Origin: Bacteroidetes bacterium 43-93
GTDB taxonomy: Bacteria > Bacteroidota > Bacteroidia > Chitinophagales > Chitinophagaceae
Assembly: GCA_001897855.1 (NCBI GenBank)
Contig: MKUO01000021.1
Location: 124,001 to 188,000, forward strand
Direction: 5' to 3'
DNA length: 64,000 nucleotides
Shown here: in pieces, positions 55,526-63,774 of the stretch
Position numbering within the stretch: position 1 is the first letter of the stretch
How the letters are laid out: the number at the start of each line of letters is the position of its first letter
Position numbers and translations under genes: made by a program
Notes under the pieces: model-generated
The model's database searches: none
Told to the model about the DNA's origin: nothing
The model's input: only the letters and a program-made list of their open reading frames with translations

Positions 55526-57259
55526 ATGGTCAACAAAAAGTACCTATTGCTAGCCAGCTTAAGTTCCTTATTGGCAACGCAGCCGGTATTTGCGCAAGAA
55601 GGAGAGATGCAAACAGCGAAGTGGTCGGGTCGTGATATGACTTATCGCGGTCAGAGCTACGATGTTCTTGACTCTTCTTACGTACCCGGTTTCCGCATGA
55701 AGCAACATCGCAAATTCATGAACCACCAATACGCATTTCCTGCGAAGCCACGTAACATGTGGGAAGTAGGTGTTGGTCTTGGACTGTACAATGTATCTGG
55801 CGACGTACCAACTCTGTTCCCCTGGAACGCTAAAGGTGGTGCGCTTGGTTTCCACGCTCACGTACGTAAATCATGGGGTTATGTATTCTCTACCCGTTTG
55901 CAGTATAACTATGGCGTAGCCAAAGGTTTGGAATGGGGAGAGGCTCGTAACTACAGGTATAACACTGCATGGGCTCAATATCCCGGATATGCACCTGAGT
56001 TCCCTGCGGGTTCAGGCTATCCTGCAAGCAAGCCTGTATTTTATAACTACCGTATGGAAGCTCACCAGCTGAACTTAGACCTGATCGCTTCTTTGAACAA
56101 TATCAGGTTCCACAAAGCTAAGTCTGGTGTTTCTTTATATGCATTCTTAGGCCTTGGCGCCCTGGCTTACAACACTCGTGTTGATGCCCTGAATAGCGCT
56201 AACCAGGAGTATGATTTCGCAACTATCGTTGGTTCTACACCACAGATCCACGAAAATCGTAAAGAGATCCGCGACAAACTTCAGGCTGCAATGGATGGTA
56301 CTTACGAAACAGACGCTGAAAACGAACGCGATCGTCGTCGTCCATCTATCTTTAAAAACAAAACACTGCAATTTGCACCAAGTGTAGGTGTTGGCGCTCA
56401 GTTCCGCCTGAGCAAGCGTATCAACCTTTCTCTGGAAGATCGCGTTACAATGCCTTGGGATGATGATCTGCTGGATGGCCAACGTTGGTCTGAGCAAACA
56501 CCAGGTTCTCCTGTTCAATCTAACCAAAACGACGGTATCAACTACCTGAGCCTTGGTATCAACTTTAACCTGGGTAACAAACGTAAAAACGTTGAACCTC
56601 TGTACTGGCTGAATCCTCTGGATCATGCTTACAACGAGCTTTCTTACCCACGTCATATGATCCTGCCTGATCCAATTCTGCCTGATGCTGATGGTGATGG
56701 TATCACTGATCAATTCGACAAATGTCCTGGTACACCTGCAGGTGTAGCTGTTGACAGCCACGGTTGCCCACTGGATACTGATGGTGATGGTGTACCTGAT
56801 GATCGTGATAAACAACTGATCACTCCGACTGAATGTCAACCGGTTGACGCTGACGGTGTAGGTAAATGCCCTTGTCCTGATGGTTGCGGCCAGGCAGTAT
56901 CTTCTTGCGGTAACATTATGGCAGGTAGCATCACTTTCGATAACAATGCATCTAAAATACGCCCAACTTCTCAAGCACAACTGGCTACACTTGCTGCTCA
57001 AATGCAAGCTAACCCAACTTGTAAAGTGGTTATCACAGGTGCCGGTAACGGAAGCAAAATTCAGCAACAACGTTCTTGGGATCGTGTAAACGCTGTAATC
57101 GAATACATGAGTGAAAAACACGGTATCGATCGCAACCGCTTTATCTTCCAATACGGACAGGCTGGTGACGCAAATGGTGTAATGTACCGTTCTGCAATGC
57201 CTGGTGAAGAAGGTCCTGCTAACGTAGCACCTCCATTCCCTAACCTGCGTAGGAACTAA
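55526..57259 (+). CDS. Abundant OmpA-like outer-membrane protein with TSP type-3 repeats
   Basis: A 577-residue exported protein; ATG 55526 opens signal peptide MVNKKYLLLASLSSLLATQP, and a TTG at 55502 is also open. Residues about 45-375 look like a beta-barrel (WEVGVGLGLYNVSGD, YVFSTRLQYNYG, YLSLGINFNLGNKRK). Thrombospondin type-3 calcium repeats follow near 390-440 (DADGDGITDQFDKCPG, DTDGDGVPDDRD). The OmpA-like end (about 465-560) reads VVITGAGNGSKIQQQRSWDR where peptidoglycan binders have GHTD-x-x-G, so the binding Asp is replaced by Asn while the Arg is kept. The codon choice is uniform and favoured, as in highly expressed genes. It is likely a major envelope protein; peptidoglycan binding is doubtful. 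Confidence 0.83.
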   Translation: MVNKKYLLLASLSSLLATQPVFAQEGEMQTAKWSGRDMTYRGQSYDVLDSSYVPGFRMKQHRKFMNHQYAFPAKPRNMWEVGVGLGLYNVSGDVPTLFPWNAKGGALGFHAHVRKSWGYVFSTRLQYNYGVAKGLEWGEARNYRYNTAWAQYPGYAPEFPAGSGYPASKPVFYNYRMEAHQLNLDLIASLNNIRFHKAKSGVSLYAFLGLGALAYNTRVDALNSANQEYDFATIVGSTPQIHENRKEIRDKLQAAMDGTYETDAENERDRRRPSIFKNKTLQFAPSVGVGAQFRLSKRINLSLEDRVTMPWDDDLLDGQRWSEQTPGSPVQSNQNDGINYLSLGINFNLGNKRKNVEPLYWLNPLDHAYNELSYPRHMILPDPILPDADGDGITDQFDKCPGTPAGVAVDSHGCPLDTDGDGVPDDRDKQLITPTECQPVDADGVGKCPCPDGCGQAVSSCGNIMAGSITFDNNASKIRPTSQAQLATLAAQMQANPTCKVVITGAGNGSKIQQQRSWDRVNAVIEYMSEKHGIDRNRFIFQYGQAGDANGVMYRSAMPGEEGPANVAPPFPNLRRN

Positions 57260-57280
57260 AATTAAATTGAATAATACTGA

Positions 57281-57316
57281 ATTAGCCCCGGTGATGAACC
57301 GGGGCTAATTTTTTTG
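57281..57316 (+). terminator. Terminator after the OmpA/TSP3 gene
   Basis: A 12-bp stem ATTAGCCCCGGT (57281-57292) with ACCGGGGCTAAT (57298-57309), loop GATGA, followed by TTTTTTT. Confidence 0.9.
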
Positions 57317-57344
57317 CGATATACTGTTGGAGCGTGAATAATGC

Positions 57345-57380
57345 AAAAGAGCCGACTATACAAAGCCGGCTCTTTTTTGT
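57345..57380 (-). terminator. Terminator of the BadF-type kinase gene
   Basis: Stem AAAAGAGCCG (57345-57354) with CGGCTCTTTT (57367-57376), loop of 12 bases, 19 bases from the end of the minus-strand kinase gene. It is T-rich on both sides. Confidence 0.75.
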
Positions 57381-57394
57381 GTAAATAATATTAA

Positions 57395-58249
57395 TTAGCT
57401 AAGCTGCTGCTTATGAAATTTTATTAAGCCCTCCATAGGAGACTTAGCAATAACGCCGGGCTGCAATTCGTACTGGTAACAAATATTGTTGATCACATCC
57501 CTGAATTCGTAAGCTACAGAACCTGTAAAATATAGCGGCAGTTTCCAGCTCTCACGGAATTTGAGTATGTGGTGGTGGAAGAAGTCATTAATGCAGTCTT
57601 CTATGATATTTTCTACCATGTAGTGGCCACGGTAATTGATCAAGAGGTTTACAAATGTAGAGAGGTACCTGTTGGGGAACGGTTCTTCGTACAGCCGTCG
57701 GATGATCGCGGGTAGATCGTTGCCAAAAAGCTGCTCGAAAGCTGCTGTTAATTCGGCATCAAAGGTTTTATAAGCGTAGTATTGCAAAACGCGTTTACCC
57801 ATATGATTGCCACTACCCTCGTCACCGGCAATAAAGCCGAGCGAGGGTTGCTGCGCGGCTATTTTTTTGCCGTTGTAATAACAGCAATTGCTGCCTGTAC
57901 CTAGTATGGATACGATGCCCTTGTTGTTACCGCAAAGTGCCCTAGCTGCCGCCAATAGGTCGCCCTGGACATCTACCTTTTTTATACCAAAGAACCGGCG
58001 CAAAAGACCGGTCAGTTCCTTCTGCTTGATTGGATTGCCGGCACCGGCACCATAGTAAATAATACTATCGGCAACATGCTTTTTAGGATTCCATTTCAGC
58101 TCTTCCCTCAGCAGTGTGTTTATATGATCATGAGACTGTAACAAGGGATTAATACCCGAAGTTTGTACATGCAGTGATTTTCTGCCGTTGCTCAGAAGAC
58201 ACCAGTCTGTCTTCGTAGAGCCACTCTCTACCAATAGTACGGAACCCAT
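57395..58249 (-). CDS. BadF/BadG-type ATPase, N-acetylglucosamine-kinase-like
   Basis: A 284-residue cytoplasmic protein of the actin-like sugar kinase fold. The first phosphate loop is VESGSTKTDWCLL near residue 7; the second is VSILGTGSNCCYYNGK near 115; the adenosine region GFIAGDEGSGNHMGKRVL lies near 140, and YFTGSVAYEFRDVI near 240. These are the marks of BadF/BadG/BcrA/BcrD ATPases, a group including N-acetylglucosamine kinases that feed amino-sugar recycling. No sugar-transport or deacetylase gene is beside it, so the substrate is inferred from family only. Length is standard for Bacteroidota members. Confidence 0.82.
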   Translation of the reverse strand: MGSVLLVESGSTKTDWCLLSNGRKSLHVQTSGINPLLQSHDHINTLLREELKWNPKKHVADSIIYYGAGAGNPIKQKELTGLLRRFFGIKKVDVQGDLLAAARALCGNNKGIVSILGTGSNCCYYNGKKIAAQQPSLGFIAGDEGSGNHMGKRVLQYYAYKTFDAELTAAFEQLFGNDLPAIIRRLYEEPFPNRYLSTFVNLLINYRGHYMVENIIEDCINDFFHHHILKFRESWKLPLYFTGSVAYEFRDVINNICYQYELQPGVIAKSPMEGLIKFHKQQLS

Positions 58250-58374
58250 ACCTTTATTTTTTGTACTTACAAATTTGCATCATCGCAGAACAATATCCTA
58301 ATGTAATGTGTTGGTATAATGTTATTTCAAATGGCAGTATACAGATAGTTTATCATTTAATTCATAAATGCACC

Positions 58375-58382
58375 TAACTTTG
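58375..58382 (+). promoter_or_regulatory. Candidate -7 element of the S41 protease gene
   Basis: TAACTTTG matches TAnnTTTG; predicted start near 58389, leaving a leader of about seven bases before the ATG at 58396. Confidence 0.5.
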
Positions 58383-58395
58383 TTGCCTTATTAAG

Positions 58396-60039
58396 ATGGA
58401 CTCAAAGAAACCTTCCGGGTTGCAGGTTTGGACGCCGCTGCTTTTCGCTTTTATTCTCATGTTTGGTATGACGCTTGGTTTCAACCTGCGGGATACGTTA
58501 CGCACCAAACGTGACCTGGGAACGGTGATTGAACGTAATGACAGACTGGAGCAGATCATAGACCTGATCAATGAAAAGTATGTTGATACGGTAAACAAAA
58601 ACAACTTGTACAGCGATGCTATTACAGGCATCCTTTCGCATCTTGATCCTCATACCGTATATATACCCTCTGACGAACTGGAAGAAGTAAACGAAGGCCT
58701 CGAAGGTAGCTTTTACGGTATAGGTGTTGAATTCGCTATTATCAGAGATACTATACAAGTGACATCTGTTGTGAAAGGTGGACCATCCGAACATGCAGGT
58801 GTAGAAACGGGAGATCAATTAATAAAAGTTGGGGATAGTGTTGTAGCGGGTAAGCATATTACCTCAGAGCATATCATAAGAATGCTAAAAGGCAAGGAGG
58901 ATACTAAAGTAGTTGTTGACTTAAAACAGCCATGGAATAACAGCAAGCGCTCTGTTACCATCAAAAGAGGCGTAGTGCCGGTATATAGTATAGATGCATC
59001 CATTATGCTGGATTCGCAGACCGGCTATATTAAGATCAACAGGTTTAGCGCTAACACTTACAATGAGTTTGTAGCATCGTTGAAAGAGCTGAAAGGAAAA
59101 GGGATGAAAGGGCTGGTGATAGACCTGCGAGACAATCCCGGTGGTTATCTTGACAATGCTAAAGACATCGCGGATGAGCTATTACCGGGTAATAAACTGA
59201 TTGTGTATACGGAAGGCCGCAGGTCGCCAAGAATTGAATACTATACTGATAATAAAAGCGGATTTGAAAAAGGAGAAGTTGCGATACTTATAGATGAAAA
59301 TTCAGCATCAGCAAGCGAGATACTTGCCGGGGCTGTACAGGACTGGGATAGAGGCGTGATCATAGGAAGGCGATCTTTTGGAAAGGGACTGGTACAGGAA
59401 CAATATAATATGGCAGACAGTTCCGCATTACGCCTTACAGTAGCCAAATACTACACGCCGTCGGGGAGGTGCATACAACGCTCTTATGCAAAAGGGAAGG
59501 ATGCTTATGCAGAGGCTTTTGTTCATAGGTTTGAAACAGGAGAACTTACCGGGAAGGACACTATTAATGTAGGAGATACAACGAAATACTATACAGCCAA
59601 TAAACGTGTGGTGTACGGCGGCGGAGGGATAAAGCCGGATGTATATGTACCATACGATACTACAAAGCTAACACCGGGTATGATGAACCTGATGTATAGC
59701 GATGATGTAAGAAACCTGATATGGGACTATTATGTACGACATCGTAATAGTTTAATGGAATTCCGTAATGTGAAAGAATTTGATAAAAAATTCAAAGCAG
59801 ACGAACTTGTCACTGCCTTTCTGAAGATGCAGGATCCTGTATTCAGGCGGGTAGTGGAAAAGGTAATGCAGCACAATGCCAACTATAGATTCTTTGCCGC
59901 GCAAATGAAGGCGCAAATGGCAAGAATACTCTTCTACAGCAATGGTTATTACTCTATAACAACCGAGGATGATGATGTAGTGCAGAAAGCCCTGCATGTG
60001 TTGCATGGCGGCGCTTACTCAGCTATTGTAGGTAGGTAA
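58396..60039 (+). CDS. S41-family C-terminal processing protease
   Basis: A 547-residue protein with an N-terminal membrane anchor (LLFAFILMFGMTLGF) and a periplasmic protease. A PDZ domain covers about residues 95-175 (GIGVEFAI, VKGGPSEHAGVETGDQLIKV). The protease has GLVIDLRDNPGGYLDNAKDI and the Ser-Lys pair: Ser305 in NSASASEI and Lys330 in RSFGKGLV, 25 residues apart as in the CtpA family. Members remove or trim C-terminal tails of envelope proteins, and in other bacteria regulate murein enzymes or degrade tagged proteins. Its 3' end overlaps the convergent nuclease-like gene by 21 bases. Confidence 0.92.
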   Translation: MDSKKPSGLQVWTPLLFAFILMFGMTLGFNLRDTLRTKRDLGTVIERNDRLEQIIDLINEKYVDTVNKNNLYSDAITGILSHLDPHTVYIPSDELEEVNEGLEGSFYGIGVEFAIIRDTIQVTSVVKGGPSEHAGVETGDQLIKVGDSVVAGKHITSEHIIRMLKGKEDTKVVVDLKQPWNNSKRSVTIKRGVVPVYSIDASIMLDSQTGYIKINRFSANTYNEFVASLKELKGKGMKGLVIDLRDNPGGYLDNAKDIADELLPGNKLIVYTEGRRSPRIEYYTDNKSGFEKGEVAILIDENSASASEILAGAVQDWDRGVIIGRRSFGKGLVQEQYNMADSSALRLTVAKYYTPSGRCIQRSYAKGKDAYAEAFVHRFETGELTGKDTINVGDTTKYYTANKRVVYGGGGIKPDVYVPYDTTKLTPGMMNLMYSDDVRNLIWDYYVRHRNSLMEFRNVKEFDKKFKADELVTAFLKMQDPVFRRVVEKVMQHNANYRFFAAQMKAQMARILFYSNGYYSITTEDDDVVQKALHVLHGGAYSAIVGR

Positions 60040-60480
60040 CGCATCCAGCCATCCCATATTCTCCACGCTATGGGCATTTGCACAGAAAGTCTGATGCCCG
60101 TTTGTCAAGACCCAATATTTGCATTGCAGGTTTTTTTGATACGCCAGCAACTGATGCAAGGTATTCTCAGTTATCGCAACTTCGGGTGCTTTGCATTCGA
60201 TCAGCATCCAGGGCACATGATTGCGGTTGTAAACAACAATATCAAATCGTTTAGTGAGCCTGCCAAAAATGATCTTTTTCTCAACGGCCATAAGAGATGC
60301 CGGATAATGACGCGCAAGCAATAAGTAAATGATATGCTGGCGCACATGCTCTTCAGGAGTTAGGTTTACCCAAATCCTGCGCACGGGATCATATACCTGG
60401 GCCGTACCCTCAGATGCCCGTAGTTTTAACTCTATTCCGGTAAAGTCCAGGTGGATCATGAACATCCTAAGATAATACAT
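60019..60480 (-). CDS. Small HsdR N-terminal-domain-like protein, PD-(D/E)xK nuclease fold
   Basis: A 153-residue protein matching the N-terminal domain of type I restriction R subunits without its helicase. The nuclease-fold core is RFDIVVYNRNHVPWMLIECK, giving D then E-x-K, the metal-binding residues of PD-(D/E)xK enzymes. RVWVNL-like strands precede it (VYDPVRRIWVNLTPEEHVRQ). Such stand-alone proteins are common in Bacteroidota and no methylase or specificity gene accompanies this one, so I do not call it a restriction system. Start uncertain: Met at 60480, 60465 or 60459. It converges on and overlaps the S41 gene, and diverges from amn by 29 bases. Confidence 0.75.
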   Translation of the reverse strand: MYYLRMFMIHLDFTGIELKLRASEGTAQVYDPVRRIWVNLTPEEHVRQHIIYLLLARHYPASLMAVEKKIIFGRLTKRFDIVVYNRNHVPWMLIECKAPEVAITENTLHQLLAYQKNLQCKYWVLTNGHQTFCANAHSVENMGWLDALPTYNS

Positions 60481-60509
60481 GTTGGCATCATTTCGTAACT
60501 TTAGTAGGT

Positions 60510-61283
60510 ATGAAGACTAAAGAAGAGATCGTAAAGAATTGGTTGCCGAGATATACGGGTTTGGAATTAAAAGATTTTGGAGATTATATCCTTTTGTGCA
60601 ATTTCAGCAGTTATGTAACCCGTTTTGCAAGCATGAACAAGGGCGCAAAAATATCCGCGCCTGATAAGCCCATGCAATGCGCCACGGCCGATGGTATTAC
60701 GATCATCAACTTTGGTATGGGTAGTCCGGGCGCGGCTACAATGATGGACCTGCTATCGGCGATAGACCCGAAAGCAGTGCTTTTCCTTGGTAAATGCGGC
60801 GGACTGAAAAAGAAGAATAAAGTGGGCGACCTGATATTGCCCATTGCTGCTATAAGAGGTGATGGTACCAGCAATGATTATTTCCCCCCGGAAGTGCCCG
60901 CACTGCCTGCGTTTGCGTTACAAAAGGCTATATCCACAACTATACGCGATTATCAGCGTGACTACTGGACGGGGACTGTGTACACCACCAATCGCCGGGT
61001 GTGGGAACATGATGATAATTTTAAAGATTACCTGCGCCGCATAAGAGCCATGGCTATAGATATGGAAACAGCTACCATCTTTTCTGTAGGCTTTTATAAC
61101 AAGATACCTACGGGTGCATTGTTATTAGTATCTGATCAACCAATGATACCCGAAGGTGTAAAGACAGCCACGGGGGATGCGGCAGTCACAAAAAAATATG
61201 TGGACATGCACCTGAGCATAGGTATAGATTCTTTGAAACAACTTATTAATAACGGGCATACCGTAAAGCATCTTCAATTTTAG
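60510..61283 (+). CDS. amn: AMP nucleosidase
   Basis: A 257-residue enzyme of the nucleoside phosphorylase fold, expected to hydrolyse AMP to adenine and ribose-5-phosphate. It corresponds to the catalytic half of Escherichia coli Amn, the short form found in Bacteroidota. Marks: INFGMGSPGAATMMDLLSAI near residue 67 (phosphate and base loop), LFLGKCGGLKKKNKVGDLIL near 93, and AIDMETATIFSVGF near 185, with the ribose-binding M-E-T. Start ATG 60510. The stop overlaps the start of the ABC gene by one base (TAGTG), implying coupled translation. The function is inferred from close family match. Confidence 0.88.
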   Translation: MKTKEEIVKNWLPRYTGLELKDFGDYILLCNFSSYVTRFASMNKGAKISAPDKPMQCATADGITIINFGMGSPGAATMMDLLSAIDPKAVLFLGKCGGLKKKNKVGDLILPIAAIRGDGTSNDYFPPEVPALPAFALQKAISTTIRDYQRDYWTGTVYTTNRRVWEHDDNFKDYLRRIRAMAIDMETATIFSVGFYNKIPTGALLLVSDQPMIPEGVKTATGDAAVTKKYVDMHLSIGIDSLKQLINNGHTVKHLQF

Positions 61284-62956
61284 TGGATCATAAGACCAAC
61301 ATACTTTCAGTAACTAATCTTTCTATTGCGTTCAGCAATGGATTTGCCGCTGTTAAAGATATTTCCTTTAACATAGCTAAGGGAAAAACCTTAGCAATCG
61401 TAGGGGAGAGTGGATCAGGGAAATCCCTGACGGCATTATCGTTAATGGGGTTATTACCCAGGCAGGCTTCCTTGGACGGCAATATGATGCTTATCGTTAG
61501 TGGCCGTGAGATTAACCTGAATAAGATAACTGCAACTCAATGGCAGCAGATGCGTGGTAAAGAGATGGGGATGATCTTCCAGGAACCGATGAGCTCTTTA
61601 AACCCGGTAATGAAAATAGGGAAACAATTGGCGGAAACGATAGAGGTGCATAATGGAATGTCTAAGGCTGAAGCTAAACTGAACGCGGTAGACTGGCTAC
61701 AAAAAGTGCAGTTGCCTGAACCTGCAAAAATGTATGACCGATACCCGCATCAACTATCGGGCGGTCAAAAGCAAAGGGTAATGATAGCAATGGCCATGTG
61801 CAATAACCCTGCGCTACTGATTGCTGATGAGCCGACAACTGCCCTTGATGTTACCGTGCAGAAAGAGGTAGTGGCATTAATGAAGCAATTGCAGGAAGAG
61901 CGGGAGACCGCTATGATATTTATAACACATGACCTGGCGCTGGCTTCTGAAGTAGCGGATGATGTGCTGGTGATGTATCGTGGTGAAGTGATGGAGTATG
62001 GTAACATTCACCAGGTATTAGCTAACCCGCAGCATCCATATACCAAAGCGTTACTGGCATGCAGGCCGGCTCCGGAAAAGAAAGGTAAGAGGCTGGTTTC
62101 TGTGGCGGACGTATTAGGAAGCAATGATGCTGTGAAAACAGAGAACACATCGCCTGCGCGGGTAATTTCTGAAGCGCAAATTTTGCAGGTTAACGGCCTT
62201 AAAGTATGGTTTACGGAAAACAGAGATTGGCTGGGTCGGCCCATAGATTATTTTAAAGCAGTAGATGATGTTTCTTTTGAAATAAAGAGAGGCGAAGTGC
62301 TTGGGTTGGTAGGAGAGAGCGGATGTGGCAAGAGCACTATAAGTCGTAGCCTGATGGGACTGCTTCCTGTACATGAAGGACAAGTGATCTTTAAGGGAGA
62401 AGATATTGCAGGGTTACCGCAAAAAGAATGGAAGCGTGTACGCAGGCAGATACAAATGGTATTCCAGGATCCGTATGCATCCCTGAATCCGCGCATGACC
62501 GTTGGTGATATGCTGATGGAGCCAATGAAAGTGCACCAAATAGTGCCGACAGGTGAATTGAAGAAAGAAGCCCTGCGCTTATTGGACCTTGTGCAATTAC
62601 CAGGCGATAGCATGAATAGGTACCCGCACCAATTTTCGGGCGGACAAAGACAAAGAATAGGCATTGCAAGAGCATTATCACTAAAGCCGGAACTGATGAT
62701 ATGCGACGAAAGTGTATCTGCATTGGATGTTAGTGTGCAGGCACAAATACTTAACCTGCTCAAGGATCTGCAGACGGAGTTTGGATTAACTTACCTCTTC
62801 ATTTCTCACGATCTGAACGTGGTGCATTATATGAGTGACCGTGTATTGGTAATGCAAAAAGGGCATATTGTAGAACGGGGAGAAGCATCTGACGTGCTGC
62901 AACATCCTGTAAATGATTATACAAAAAGACTGATAGCGGCTATGCCGGGGAGGTAA
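61283..62956 (+). CDS. Two-domain ABC transporter ATP-binding protein (peptide/nickel type)
   Basis: A 557-residue fusion of two nucleotide-binding domains of the Opp/Dpp type. First: GESGSGKSLTALSLMGLL near residue 40, LSGGQKQRVMIAMAM and LLIADEPTTALDVTVQ. Second: GESGCGKSTISRSLMGLL near 345, FSGGQRQRIGIARAL and ICDESVSALDVSVQ, with a Ser in the place of Thr in the Walker B end. Each half ends in a short oligopeptide-transporter tail (HPYTKALLACRP). It would energise import or export with membrane partners not encoded here. Start GTG overlapping the amn stop; the next gene begins after two bases, so amn, this gene and the unknown gene may be one transcript. Confidence 0.9.
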   Translation: MDHKTNILSVTNLSIAFSNGFAAVKDISFNIAKGKTLAIVGESGSGKSLTALSLMGLLPRQASLDGNMMLIVSGREINLNKITATQWQQMRGKEMGMIFQEPMSSLNPVMKIGKQLAETIEVHNGMSKAEAKLNAVDWLQKVQLPEPAKMYDRYPHQLSGGQKQRVMIAMAMCNNPALLIADEPTTALDVTVQKEVVALMKQLQEERETAMIFITHDLALASEVADDVLVMYRGEVMEYGNIHQVLANPQHPYTKALLACRPAPEKKGKRLVSVADVLGSNDAVKTENTSPARVISEAQILQVNGLKVWFTENRDWLGRPIDYFKAVDDVSFEIKRGEVLGLVGESGCGKSTISRSLMGLLPVHEGQVIFKGEDIAGLPQKEWKRVRRQIQMVFQDPYASLNPRMTVGDMLMEPMKVHQIVPTGELKKEALRLLDLVQLPGDSMNRYPHQFSGGQRQRIGIARALSLKPELMICDESVSALDVSVQAQILNLLKDLQTEFGLTYLFISHDLNVVHYMSDRVLVMQKGHIVERGEASDVLQHPVNDYTKRLIAAMPGR

Positions 62957-62957
62957 T

Positions 62958-63464
62958 ATGAAAACATGGGATCATATATTTACAGCTAAGGGTATTCCAA
63001 CTGATTTTTTCATGGATGCACAATCTGAGCCTCAAATTCTGTCCTTTAAAGATGAGCAGCTAATTCTAAAAATCGAATGTTGGAACGATAGCGAGATTCC
63101 TGTGGGAACAGATTATCACTTGGAAGTGACCTTTTACAATGTTGCGTGTTATCAAATTTTATTGGCTGAATTACCACATTTTACGCTACAAAGAAAGCAA
63201 TCTAAATACCCACCATTTATTTTTGAAATAGATTATTCCAATTTCGATCTATCAAAGAAACTGAGCAGAAGTGCAGATTCATGGTACCCAAAAGTAAAAT
63301 ATAGATACGATCCAACCAGGTGGTACGAAACAATGTGGCTATGGGAACCCCGTAAATTATTAAGCCCTATTCCAAATAGTAAGACTGCATTTTTGATACA
63401 AGGGCACGATACTTACATGGAAATATTAGCATCCAACTTCAGTATTATAAAAGCATATGATTAA
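62958..63464 (+). CDS. Unknown protein
   Basis: A 168-residue protein I do not recognise. No signal peptide or membrane helix is visible. It is rich in aromatic residues (Trp, Tyr, Phe), with WYETMWLWEPRKLLSPIPNS near residue 125 and FEIDYSNFDLSKKLS near 93. The pattern suggests a compact beta-rich protein. The codon use is AT-richer than the neighbouring ABC gene. ATG 62958 lies two bases after the ABC stop, so it is likely co-translated. The gene after it is on the other strand. Function cannot be inferred. Confidence 0.7.
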   Translation: MKTWDHIFTAKGIPTDFFMDAQSEPQILSFKDEQLILKIECWNDSEIPVGTDYHLEVTFYNVACYQILLAELPHFTLQRKQSKYPPFIFEIDYSNFDLSKKLSRSADSWYPKVKYRYDPTRWYETMWLWEPRKLLSPIPNSKTAFLIQGHDTYMEILASNFSIIKAYD

Positions 63465-63474
63465 GAGGTCGAGA

Positions 63475-63771
63475 TTAGTGATTTTGAACAATCCTCATCC
63501 ATTCAGGATGCTTCTTCAGATAACCAACAATATATGGGCATAAGGGAATTATCTTCGCGCCAATGCTTTCTAAGTGATGGAATGTTTTCTCCGTAAGTAT
63601 AGCAGCAATACCTCTGCCTTCCAATGCTTTGTCCACTTCGGTATGCAGCAATACAAATACATCACCTTTCATGCTGTATTCTATTACCGCCAGGTGTCCA
63701 TCTATATGCAGTTCGAAACGATTGGCATCGCCATTGATAATCAAAGGTATTTCCTTGTTTAATTCGCTCAT
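63475..63771 (-). CDS. Small GNAT-family N-acetyltransferase (YjdJ type)
   Basis: A 98-residue protein of the short GNAT group. The acetyl-CoA region is HTEVDKALEGRGIAAILTEK near residue 43, in place of Q/R-x-x-G-x-G/A, and the characteristic end is IIPLCPYIVGYLKKHPEW. It probably acetylates a small molecule or peptide amine. It lies three bases after the stop of the second uvrA on the same strand, so the two are likely one transcript. The convergent unknown gene ends nine bases away. Confidence 0.82.
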   Translation of the reverse strand: MSELNKEIPLIINGDANRFELHIDGHLAVIEYSMKGDVFVLLHTEVDKALEGRGIAAILTEKTFHHLESIGAKIIPLCPYIVGYLKKHPEWMRIVQNH

Positions 63772-63774
63772 GCT

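Noticed and set aside
56147-57151. 334-codon open frame antisense to the OmpA/TSP3 gene
   Set aside because: It lies fully inside a clear coding gene on the other strand, gives a Cys/Thr/Ile-rich product with no domain, and arises from the favoured codons of the real gene.
60019-60480. Type I restriction system
   Set aside because: Only an HsdR-like N-terminal domain is present, with no helicase, methylase or specificity gene nearby.
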